A stretch of DNA of 60,616 nucleotides from Bacillus norwichensis (GTDB lineage Bacteria; Bacillota; Bacilli; Bacillales; Bacillaceae_C): the NCBI RefSeq assembly GCF_014836955.1, contig NZ_JACSPV010000005.1, forward strand, positions 1 through 60,616, given 5' to 3'. Below are positions 53,387 through 60,616 of this stretch, piece after piece. The position numbers and the translations under genes were made by a program. How positions within the stretch are numbered: the stretch's first letter is position 1; each line of letters starts with the position of its first letter. The notes below the pieces were generated by a model that searched no databases, was not told where the DNA came from, and was given only the letters and a program-made list of their open reading frames with translations.

Positions 53387-54451
53387 ATGGGACGACATAA
53401 TTCTACAGAAACTAAAAAGCGGAAGCGCAGAAGGCGTATATTTTGGTTTGCGATTTTTCCTTTGCTGCTTGTTGCAGCAGTAAGCGCTTCTTATGGCACA
53501 TACTTATATAAAAAAGCTGAGAACATGATGGGCGGAGCCTTTTTTGATGATCGTGGCAAATCTGATCTCCGTGATAAAAAGGTAGACCCTCACATTGATA
53601 ATGTCTCGATTCTTTTTATTGGTATCGATGAGAGTGAAAAACGTGGTTTTTCCGATAATGCCCGTTCCGATGCCCTTATGCTCGCCACTTTGAATGAAAA
53701 GGAAAAGTCTGTGAAGCTGTTGACGATTCCTCGTGACTCTTATGTCTACATCAAAGAGGTTGGTTATAGCACAAAGATTAACCATGCCCACAAGTACGGC
53801 GGGCCTCGTGCCACTATAGAAACTGTTGAGGAATTATTGGATATCCCTGTTGATTATTATGTTCGTCTTGACTTTGAAGCGTTCATGGCTGTTGTCGATG
53901 CTTTAGACGGCATAGATGTGGATGTTCCATATGCCTTCTCAGAACAGAATTCTAAGGACAAGGCTGGTGCTATTTCACTGGAAGCCGGAATGCAAAAGCT
54001 GGATGGCGAAGAGGCTTTGGCACTTGCCAGAACCAGAAAGCTGGACAACGATATTGAGCGTGGTAAACGCCAGCAGGAGATCATGAAAGCCATTGCGGCA
54101 AAAGCTGCCAGTGGAGCTTCAATAACCAAATATGGAAAAGTGATTGATGCGATCGGTGACAATATGAGAACGGATATGACGTTCGATGAAATTAAAGCCT
54201 TTGTTGATTACGCTGTTTCCGGCAATTTGAGCATTGAATCCTATACACTTGAGGGTGAAGATACACGAATCATGAACAGCCAGGGACAGAATATTTATTA
54301 CTGGCAGATTAATGAAGATAGCCTGGCGGATGTCAAAGGCAAGCTGAAAGAACATCTGGACATTGCCACTTATGATAATACTGAGATGGCCAAACCGACT
54401 GGACAAGAACAAGAACAGGAACAGGATGAAACGTTAGAACAGGCTCCATAA
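53387..54451 (+). CDS. LytR-CpsA-Psr (LCP) family cell-wall polymer ligase, 354 aa
   Basis: Second LCP enzyme of the window, probably attaching teichoic acid to peptidoglycan. Basic N-terminus KKRKRRRR, membrane helix at about 22-44, then FIGIDESEKRGFSDNARSDALML, LTIPRDSYVYI, KINHAHKYGGPRAT and ALARTRKLDNDIERGKRQQE, with the catalytic Asp/Arg set. A Gln/Glu-rich tail (GQEQEQEQDE) ends the protein. ATG 53387 follows AAGGAG; the codons from 53366 overlap that site. It sits just downstream of tagB, with its own start signals, and ends at a terminator. Confidence 0.92.
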   Translation: MGRHNSTETKKRKRRRRIFWFAIFPLLLVAAVSASYGTYLYKKAENMMGGAFFDDRGKSDLRDKKVDPHIDNVSILFIGIDESEKRGFSDNARSDALMLATLNEKEKSVKLLTIPRDSYVYIKEVGYSTKINHAHKYGGPRATIETVEELLDIPVDYYVRLDFEAFMAVVDALDGIDVDVPYAFSEQNSKDKAGAISLEAGMQKLDGEEALALARTRKLDNDIERGKRQQEIMKAIAAKAASGASITKYGKVIDAIGDNMRTDMTFDEIKAFVDYAVSGNLSIESYTLEGEDTRIMNSQGQNIYYWQINEDSLADVKGKLKEHLDIATYDNTEMAKPTGQEQEQEQDETLEQAP

Positions 54452-54499
54452 AGTCGGCGGAATGTCTCATTTTCTACCGCTCTTGTTTTCCGAAATAAT

Positions 54500-54548
54500 A
54501 AAGGCATCTGAGGTCAGCTTCCCTTGACCTTAGATGCCTTTTTCTTTT
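54500..54548. terminator. Bidirectional intrinsic terminator
   Basis: AAAGGCATCT-AGGTCA pairs with TGACCT-AGATGCCTTT, followed by TTTCTTTT. It separates the converging LCP and glucosaminidase genes. Confidence 0.9.
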
Positions 54549-54553
54549 AGTTT

Positions 54554-56704
54554 CTATTTGAATTTGGGAATATCAAACTCCAGATTTGTATGATCCAACT
54601 GTTTATAGATCGACTCGATTCTTGAAGTCTGTTTTACAGCCCAGCCAACATCTGTCGCATATTGCTTTGATGGATTAGCAAAGTTCCATCTCATTTTATA
54701 GATGGTATTTTGTTTGTACTCATTATGGATATACTGTTTTCCAATAAACTCTGCACCGCCGATAATAGCCTTGGAAGGTGTATCCCACCCTTTTTCATAT
54801 GCATGCTCAGCACCGCAAGTGTTTGGGCAGGAATCATACGCCTTGATTCCAAACATATTATATACCTTTTTAATCTCCTTTAAGCTTTTTCGATTCTCGG
54901 AAGTAACAAGTACAGCTTTACCCTCTTGATCCTTTCCTACTTCAATTCCTTCAGCCAATTGCGATGTCCCTTGACCAGTCTCCAAAAACGCATGGGAAAT
55001 TAAATATATTTCATTCACCTTGTGTTTTGTTCCACCATCAAGAAAGGCCTTGCCAAGGCCGTCCAAGATGCCCTTGCCAGCTAATACTTTATTTAATTCA
55101 GCGGCAGACACACCCGCACTTGAAGATAATAGTAAATGCTGATACTGGCTGTTGTTGTTTGGACTTAAATATTGTTCCACGTCACTTGCCTTTGCGTTTC
55201 TCCATGTCCCAAGCTGAATTTCATGCCAGGTTTCTCCCTCGTTCACAATTATGACCTCAGTTCCCTTTCCAAGGGTCGCATATACATGGCTGTTTGTATT
55301 TGCCGATTCCATAACATCCACATTTGATGTGGCAGAAGCTGTGGTCGATTTTAGATCCACCAAAGAGGACTCTACATAAAGCTCCTTATTGTTATATTTT
55401 ATTTTATACCATTTGTTGGTTCCTTCAGATTGGTCTCCGGTGACCGTGTCCAAAATCATTACCTTGGTTTTATTTTTGAGAGTTGTATGCACATTATCTC
55501 CAAGTTTTGGAGAAGTGCGCAGGGCGATTTCATTCCCTATAATTTCTCCGGACTTTTCAATTTTTATATAGTCCTTGTGAACAAAAGCATTTTTATCGCG
55601 ATACTTATCCGTTTGCGGTTTTTGCTTCATTTGAATATCAACGGCTTCTTTAAGAGTCATGTTATTTTGAGTAGATGTATTCTTACTTTCTTTTAGTTTC
55701 GAAGAGTGAATCCAGACCGTTTTACTATTTAAGGTCCCCCGATACCAAACATCATTATCAACCTTTTCAGCAAGATTTATCTTAAATACTTTGTCTGTAT
55801 GTTGTTTTAAATCACTATACACTAGTTCCTTCCGGCCGCCCCATATTTTGCTGTAGGCACTGCCAGTTCCCTTAATATATAAATCCTTTTTTGAGTTATC
55901 CAAGTGTTTATGTAATCTTATTGATAAATCTTTCTCATTTACCCAACCAATCGTGCCTTTTGTATCGCTTTGTTGTTTACTGATTAAATAATAGGTGGTT
56001 CCATTAATAATCGACTGTTTTTTTATGTAATAAACAAAGTTGGTATATGTTGAACCTGCAGCTATTGAAGATGGAGAACCAAGCGTTTTATAGATTCTCA
56101 CTTTTGAATTTTTGATATGGCCGAGTTTGCTTGTCTTGCTTTCCTTGGCTTGTACAACATCGCTGCCCAAGATCCAAACTGTTTTACCATCAAGCGTCCC
56201 TCGGTACCACAAATTGTTTCCAACCTTTTCGGTCAAATGGACTTGAAAAGAGCGATTTTTATATTTGGACAAGTTGTTATATACATAGTCTTTTTTTCCA
56301 CCCCAAGCTTTACTAAAAGCTTTCCCGGTTCCTTTTACATAAAGCGTCTTTTTCTTTTTGTCTACTCCTTTATGCTGCCGAGTCGACATGTCTTTAGCTT
56401 TTACCCAGCCAAACACACCTTTTGTATCACTGGGTTGATTGCTAATTAAATAATAGATTTCTTTTTTTATAGTTGCTTGTTTTTTAATGTAATAGACTTG
56501 GTTTGTAAATTTGGAACCAGCCGTTTTAAATGACTTTAATTGTAAATTTGAATAGATTTTTACTTTAGAATTGTTTATATGACCAAGTTTGCTTATTTTC
56601 TTCTCAACAGTAGATTGGGTTCCTTTGGCTACTTCAGCGTGTAACGGGCTTGGATAAGAAAAGAAAATTAACATTATTAAAAAAATGGCAGATAGCTTTT
56701 TCAT
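54554..56704 (-). CDS. Secreted GW/SH3 repeat N-acetylglucosaminidase (GH73-type), 716 aa
   Basis: Signal peptide at residues 1-23 (LSAIFLIMLIFFSYPSPLHA). Two long tandem repeats (about 38-185 and 193-340) each open with KLGHI(N/K)NSKV(K/R)IY and hold GW-type wall-binding units (YYIKKQ..., YYLIS.Q.SDTKG..GWV, LW/VWYRGTLDGKTVWI). SH3-like segments follow (about 350-510), then the catalytic domain at about 520-716 with VNEIYLISHAFLETGQGTSQ (catalytic Glu), NMFGIKAYDSCP and EKGWDTPSKAIIGGAEFIG. It cleaves the glycan strand of peptidoglycan. An inverted repeat at 56767-56786 lies in its promoter region. Confidence 0.87.
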   Translation of the reverse strand: MKKLSAIFLIMLIFFSYPSPLHAEVAKGTQSTVEKKISKLGHINNSKVKIYSNLQLKSFKTAGSKFTNQVYYIKKQATIKKEIYYLISNQPSDTKGVFGWVKAKDMSTRQHKGVDKKKKTLYVKGTGKAFSKAWGGKKDYVYNNLSKYKNRSFQVHLTEKVGNNLWYRGTLDGKTVWILGSDVVQAKESKTSKLGHIKNSKVRIYKTLGSPSSIAAGSTYTNFVYYIKKQSIINGTTYYLISKQQSDTKGTIGWVNEKDLSIRLHKHLDNSKKDLYIKGTGSAYSKIWGGRKELVYSDLKQHTDKVFKINLAEKVDNDVWYRGTLNSKTVWIHSSKLKESKNTSTQNNMTLKEAVDIQMKQKPQTDKYRDKNAFVHKDYIKIEKSGEIIGNEIALRTSPKLGDNVHTTLKNKTKVMILDTVTGDQSEGTNKWYKIKYNNKELYVESSLVDLKSTTASATSNVDVMESANTNSHVYATLGKGTEVIIVNEGETWHEIQLGTWRNAKASDVEQYLSPNNNSQYQHLLLSSSAGVSAAELNKVLAGKGILDGLGKAFLDGGTKHKVNEIYLISHAFLETGQGTSQLAEGIEVGKDQEGKAVLVTSENRKSLKEIKKVYNMFGIKAYDSCPNTCGAEHAYEKGWDTPSKAIIGGAEFIGKQYIHNEYKQNTIYKMRWNFANPSKQYATDVGWAVKQTSRIESIYKQLDHTNLEFDIPKFK

Positions 56705-56766
56705 TTGTTCCCCCCTGAGAATAAGTTTTTTATATAGGAAAATTACATTTAATTCCTGTACTATAC

Positions 56767-56786
56767 CAATACTGGAAATAGTATTG
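56767..56786. promoter_or_regulatory. Inverted repeat upstream of the glucosaminidase gene
   Basis: CAATACT (56767-56773) pairs with AGTATTG (56780-56786) around GGAAAT. A minus-strand TATAAT (56791-56796 reversed) lies just upstream, so the repeat would cover the transcription start; operator-like. Confidence 0.4.
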
Positions 56787-56914
56787 TCTAATTATAACAT
56801 GTCTGGCAAATTCCTATGTTAGACGTTTCTTGTTTAGTTGATTAATATGCTGAGAGATAAATAAGTGTGTCTTGTGCGTATAGTAAGTAGATTGAACGGA
56901 ATCTTTTTAATGGA

Positions 56915-56942
56915 TAAAAAAAGACGCCCATTAGAAGGCGTC
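56915..56942 (-). terminator. Intrinsic terminator of the BIG2 protein gene
   Basis: GACGCC (56923-56928) pairs with GGCGTC (56937-56942). On the minus strand the stem is followed by TTTTTTTATCC. Confidence 0.85.
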
Positions 56943-56951
56943 CTCCTTGCA

Positions 56952-59030
56952 TCATTTTTTTGTAAAATTCACCTTGTTTAAACTAGATATCTGGATTTTA
57001 TCCCCTGATTTAAGTGTAGTTGTCACACTTCTTACTCCAAATCCATCAGACTTATTTGTAAGAATTTCATTTACAAGTAATCGGCTCCCCCTATGAACAA
57101 TTAAATTGCCATTTCCGCTTGGGGTTGTAATTTTATACTTCCCAGGTGATATGTCTTTGCCGACTGTCCAGTATCCTGCATGCAGCGTATTGGATTTTAC
57201 ATTTTTTACACGCGTAAACTGGACACTATTTAAACCCATAATCTCTATTTTATCTCCGGCCTTAATATCAGTCGCTACGTGAGTGACACCAAACCCATCA
57301 TCTTTACTCGAAAGAATTTCATTCACAAAACGGTCGTATGACTTCATGGTAATCACCAAATTACCGCTCCCCGACTTGGTCGTAATCAGATAACGCCCAG
57401 CAGGTATATCTGTTCCTGCTTTCCAAGTTCCCGCACTTAAATTTTTTACGTAAGGTACGGTGATCGTGGCTGTCGCCGTTTTGCCATTGCTCGTTTTGGC
57501 CGTGATCTTGGCTGTTCCCGCACCTTTTGCTGTTACTTGTCCTTTACTATTCACAGTTGCCACTTTTGTATTGGATGATTTCCATGTCACTGTTTTATTA
57601 GTGGTGTTTTTTGGACTAATGGTAGCAGTTAATGTTAAGCTTTTTCCTTTATTTAAGGTCGCCGATTTTTTGTTGAGTTTAATAGATTTTGCCGCAATCG
57701 GTGCTTTAATGGTCACCTTTGCCTGAGCTGATTTTGCACCTTTGGCAGTCGCAGTTATTGTGGCTGTTCCCTTTGATTTTCCCGTTACTTTACCTTTACT
57801 GTTCACAGTCGCAATTTTCGTATTGGATGATTTCCACGTTACACCCTTATCTGTACTGTCCGATGGAGAAACCGTTGCCTTCAATGTAGCCGTCTTACCC
57901 GCAATTAAAGATAAACTAGTTTTGTCTAATTTTACTGTTTTAGGCGAGACCTTTACTGCTACTTTTTTCGACACTTTTGGGTTATCTTTAGTAGTGGCAG
58001 TAATTGTAGCAGAACCGCTGGCAATCCCTTTAATATTTCCTTTTGAATCAACAGTAGCTACTTTTGCATTTGAGCTTTTCCAAACGACCGACTTGTTCGC
58101 CGCATCCGCCGGGGTTACTGTTGCATTGACCTTATACGTCTGTTTAATTGCAATATTTAAAGTTGACTTACTTAACTTTAACCCAGTCGGAATAACTTTT
58201 GTTACGGTGACTGGAATGCTCTTTTTAACAGAAGCATCACCTTTTGCCGTAGCCGTAATAGTAGCCTTGCCTGCTTTTAGCGCCTTAACATTTCCTTTTT
58301 GATCCACTGTAGCGATTTTTGGATCACTGCTTGACCAGCTGACTTCTTTATTTTCGGCAGTGGATGGTTGAACAGTAGCGGTTAAGCTTGCAGTTTTGTT
58401 TACCTTTAAGGATAAACTGGACTTATTGAGAGAAATGCTTTGAGGTACGACTATTTCCTCTTCAAAATTTACCGTCCCTGTTAAACCGTAAAGATAAATT
58501 TTGTCACCTTTTGAAAACTCCTGATCAACAGCTTCAGCAAAATCTACATCAATAGAATCCTTCTTATTGTATTGGCTATCTAAAATATCAACAGAGGCTC
58601 CTTCATCTTTATTGCTTTTTATTGTGTAAGTTCCTTCTGGAATATCGACTCCGATCTCATAGAAGCCACCTGGAATCTGTGTTAAATCCAATTCAGGGAT
58701 TTCCTGGACACTTATATTTGCTGCCCCGTCATGGAGTAGAACCTCGATTTTATCACCATTTTCTAAACTCGCAGTCACTTGATTTGGAGAGTAGTGTTGA
58801 GTGCCATCAAGGGTTTCAGACAACAACTCGATATCTCCTCTTTTGATGGAAATATCGGCTTCCCCTTTTGAGATGCTGAGCTTACTTAGCTCCACAGAAA
58901 TATCCTGCCCAACTGTATATGTACCATCACCTATAGAGCTTTGATTGGCAGCATCTGCCGTATTACCTAATGCAAAAGATAAAAATAACGTAGTAATGAA
59001 TACGACTTTTATCCATATACTCTTTTTCAT
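56952..59030 (-). CDS. Secreted BIG2-repeat wall protein with four end modules, 692 aa
   Basis: Signal peptide at about residues 1-28. Residues about 34-110 and 120-190 are two divergent modules of the (D/G)GTYTVGxDI / GFYEIGVDIPEGTYTI type. Four BIG2 Ig-like domains follow at about 195-280, 283-365, 366-446 and 449-526, each with TVxWxSSNxKxATVxxxGxV and GxAxITAT. The C-terminus has two clearer end modules at about 530-612 and 618-692 (AGTWKAGTDIPAGRYLI, AGYWTVGKDISPGKYKI), both with VNEIL(S/T)xKxDGFGV. There is no LPXTG or transmembrane tail. It probably binds wall polymers or ligands. Function unknown. Confidence 0.82.
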   Translation of the reverse strand: MKKSIWIKVVFITTLFLSFALGNTADAANQSSIGDGTYTVGQDISVELSKLSISKGEADISIKRGDIELLSETLDGTQHYSPNQVTASLENGDKIEVLLHDGAANISVQEIPELDLTQIPGGFYEIGVDIPEGTYTIKSNKDEGASVDILDSQYNKKDSIDVDFAEAVDQEFSKGDKIYLYGLTGTVNFEEEIVVPQSISLNKSSLSLKVNKTASLTATVQPSTAENKEVSWSSSDPKIATVDQKGNVKALKAGKATITATAKGDASVKKSIPVTVTKVIPTGLKLSKSTLNIAIKQTYKVNATVTPADAANKSVVWKSSNAKVATVDSKGNIKGIASGSATITATTKDNPKVSKKVAVKVSPKTVKLDKTSLSLIAGKTATLKATVSPSDSTDKGVTWKSSNTKIATVNSKGKVTGKSKGTATITATAKGAKSAQAKVTIKAPIAAKSIKLNKKSATLNKGKSLTLTATISPKNTTNKTVTWKSSNTKVATVNSKGQVTAKGAGTAKITAKTSNGKTATATITVPYVKNLSAGTWKAGTDIPAGRYLITTKSGSGNLVITMKSYDRFVNEILSSKDDGFGVTHVATDIKAGDKIEIMGLNSVQFTRVKNVKSNTLHAGYWTVGKDISPGKYKITTPSGNGNLIVHRGSRLLVNEILTNKSDGFGVRSVTTTLKSGDKIQISSLNKVNFTKK

Positions 59031-59308
59031 TCATAGACCCTTCTCTCATCTTCATTTTCATAAAACGATTGGCTGGTTAACTAGTTATGCTTGAACCTTT
59101 TTATTATTACACCCTCAGCTTCTATTTTTTTGAAGTGTATGATATTGACGCTCCTGAAAAATTGTTATGGGGCTGCTTCTACATCTTCTTGCTTCGATTT
59201 AACATCGTTCTTTCTCCTCCCTCATATAGGTAACTATTACTATATTAGGTCCTTTCTAACCATTTGTATATATTTATTTGAAAATTATAACGAACTCTTT
59301 TTAAACAG

Positions 59309-59324
59309 GAAAAAGCTCGATGTT
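59309..59324. repeat. AAAAAGCTCGATGTTT motif, copy 3
   Basis: Shorter relative of the motif at 20622 and 27683, here between the divergent BIG2 and amidase genes. The 562-bp gap 59031-59592 otherwise holds the SigD-type promoter and no credible gene. Confidence 0.3.
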
Positions 59325-59454
59325 TACGTAAATACTGACGCCTGTATGATTGCGAAAGTGATTGATTTGCCAAAAATAACACTCTCTATATGACATACTT
59401 TTTTCTATCTTAAACGCATAAAATAGTAAAATTTCACAGATAGATTAATCAGAC

Positions 59455-59481
59455 TAAAGTCATCTTATGATCTGCCGATAA
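59455..59481 (+). promoter_or_regulatory. SigD-type promoter of the amidase gene
   Basis: TAAA (59455-59458), exactly 15 bp, then GCCGATAA (59474-59481). This matches the Bacillus SigD consensus TAAA-N15-GCCGATAT except for the last base. It lies about 110 bp upstream of the amidase start, in keeping with SigD control of autolysins and motility genes. Confidence 0.8.
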
Positions 59482-59592
59482 TAAAAAGAGTAGAAACTAA
59501 GGTTATTAGAGGTGTTGTTTTTTATGACAAGCTAATATGACAAGCAAGTTTACTTTTACCAATATGGAACTTTATTTTAATGAGGTGTATGA

Positions 59593-60616
59593 ATGAAGAA
59601 TAAGCTATTTTTTGCTTTGTTGGCAGTAGGATTAGTTTTCACTCTGTTTGGAAATCGCGCTGACGCCCAATCCGCAAAGAAGGTTATCGTTGATGCAGGT
59701 CATGGCGGAAGTGATTCGGGCGCAACGGGGAATGGATTGCGCGAAAAGGATCTCACCTTAAAAATTGCTCAAAAAATCAACCAAAATCTGCTCAACAATT
59801 ATGTTGTGCAGACGAAAATGACTCGCACTTCTGATGTTTACATATCATTGAATCAGCGGACTAATATGGCCAATAGCTGGGGCGCTAACCTCTTCTTATC
59901 CGTTCACATCAATGCGGCTGGCGGAAGCGGTTATGAGGATTATATCCATGATAAAAATGCGACATCTGAAGATATAAAAGTACAAAACGAGGTTAATAAA
60001 GAAATCAGTAAGGTTCTTGAAGAATATGGAAAAAATAACCGTGGAAAGAAAAAAGCTAACTTTCATGTATTAAGAGAATCGAAGATGGCCTCCATATTGC
60101 TTGAGATCCTTTTCATTGACAATGAATCTGATGCTGCTTTATTAAAAAATGAAGAGTTTTTAAATGATATCTCAGAAGCTATCTCAACAGGTGTTGCCAA
60201 TGCTTTGGCTCTCCCTGAAAAAGGGAACGTCGGAGGGGGAACGTCTAACGAAAATAATTCTAACACAGAAGAAATCACTGTCTCAAAAGCAACAGGAACT
60301 TACATTGTAACTTCAGATTCGCTCAATGTCCGGACTGGTGACGGAACAAATTATCCGACGATCGGAACTCTGAAAAAGAATGAAGAGATAAACGTCACAG
60401 GGGTCACTCCCAAGAAGTGGTATCAATTTACTTATAAAGGAAAAACTGGATTTGTCAGCGGAGCTTATTTAAAAGCTAAACCAGCATCGGAGCCTGCTCC
60501 GCCAACTAATCAAATTAAAGTGTCAAAAGCCAGCGGCACTTTTATCGTCACAGCTGACTCTTTAAATGTTCGATCTGGGAACACTACTGCGTACAGTTCA
60601 CTGGGATCTCTTAAAA
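59593..60616 (+). CDS. N-acetylmuramoyl-L-alanine amidase (Amidase_3) with SH3b repeats, 5' part
   Basis: Incomplete: the frame is open at the window end (341 codons seen). Signal peptide at residues 1-25 (LFFALLAVGLVFTLFGNRADA). The zinc amidase domain at about 30-205 has KVIVDAGHGGSDSGATG (first His), LREKDLTLKIA (Glu), LFLSVHINAAGG (His) and ILLEILFIDN (late Glu). Then come a Gly/Asn linker and two SH3b domains from about 238 (GTYIVTSDSLNVRTGDGTNY, YKGKTGFVSGAYLKA) and about 310 (GTFIVTADSLNVRSG). TGAGGTG precedes ATG. It cuts the stem peptide from MurNAc; the SigD promoter suggests a role in cell separation or motility. Confidence 0.93.
   Translation, partial: MKNKLFFALLAVGLVFTLFGNRADAQSAKKVIVDAGHGGSDSGATGNGLREKDLTLKIAQKINQNLLNNYVVQTKMTRTSDVYISLNQRTNMANSWGANLFLSVHINAAGGSGYEDYIHDKNATSEDIKVQNEVNKEISKVLEEYGKNNRGKKKANFHVLRESKMASILLEILFIDNESDAALLKNEEFLNDISEAISTGVANALALPEKGNVGGGTSNENNSNTEEITVSKATGTYIVTSDSLNVRTGDGTNYPTIGTLKKNEEINVTGVTPKKWYQFTYKGKTGFVSGAYLKAKPASEPAPPTNQIKVSKASGTFIVTADSLNVRSGNTTAYSSLGSLK

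Noticed and set aside
53504-54412. Minus-strand frames opposite the second LCP gene, and similar antisense frames elsewhere (for example 57460-58302 opposite the BIG2 gene)
   Set aside because: Antisense shadows of real genes; no start signals, and their codons mirror the conserved sense-strand motifs.

Overview
The window reads as chromosome of a low-GC, Gram-positive, endospore-former-like bacterium of the Bacillaceae. The basis is AT-rich DNA, strong Shine-Dalgarno sites (AAGGAG/GGAGG), frequent TTG/GTG starts, YwqC-YwqD-YwqE-like and PgcA/Pgi proteins of Bacillus type, wall teichoic acid genes (TagB, TagD, TagF-like, TagG, TagH, MnaA), LCP ligases, and a SigD-type promoter before an autolysin gene. 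No rRNA, tRNA or CRISPR array was seen. The species cannot be fixed from the sequence alone. Most of the window is a cell-surface polymer island.

Layout. (1) 1-2.4 kb: a small unknown protein, an IS605/omega-RNA-like right-end remnant, a flavin-reductase-like protein and an AraC-type regulator behind a promoter with a cre-like palindrome. (2) 2.5-20.5 kb, all on the minus strand: an LCP ligase, then a capsule/exopolysaccharide locus. Read 5' to 3' it runs wzz-like adaptor, BY-kinase, PHP phosphatase, CapD dehydratase, priming sugar transferase, epimerase, GT4, a 1-kb graveyard with a capD relic, Wzy, Wzx, GT4, GT2, acetyltransferase, 4-epimerase and nucleotide-sugar dehydrogenase. (3) 20.7-27.6 kb: two SGNH hydrolases, a zinc-ribbon HtrA-like protease, phosphoglucomutase and glucose-6-phosphate isomerase. 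Two intergenic gaps here hold degenerate direct-repeat arrays with a strict 20-21 bp period and a GGACAGTAT core. (4) 27.8-30.8 kb: a hypothetical protein, a decayed gene and a secreted M30-like metallopeptidase with Ig-like repeats. (5) 30.9-54.5 kb: wall teichoic acid region with a tandem duplication [TagH-TagG-CDP-glycerol transferase, divergent GT2] x2, MnaA, an 806-aa CDP-glycerol transferase, a decayed tagD-tagB copy, two decayed IS elements, an LTA-synthase-like enzyme, intact tagD-tagB and a second LCP ligase. (6) 54.5-60.6 kb: wall-associated proteins: a GH73-type glucosaminidase, a four-BIG2 secreted protein and the start of an N-acetylmuramoyl-L-alanine amidase.

Working together: PgcA and Pgi feed hexose phosphates into nucleotide sugars. 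The 4-20 kb locus builds an undecaprenyl-linked repeat unit, probably with a uronic acid made by the dehydrogenase/epimerase pair. Wzx flips it, Wzy polymerises it, and the Wzz/BY-kinase/phosphatase trio sets length and activity. MnaA, TagD, TagB and the TagF-like enzymes make and extend CDP-glycerol-derived teichoic acid, the GT2 enzymes probably decorate it, two TagGH transporters export it, and LCP proteins attach polymers to peptidoglycan. Duplicated and decayed copies show that the region has been repeatedly remodelled.
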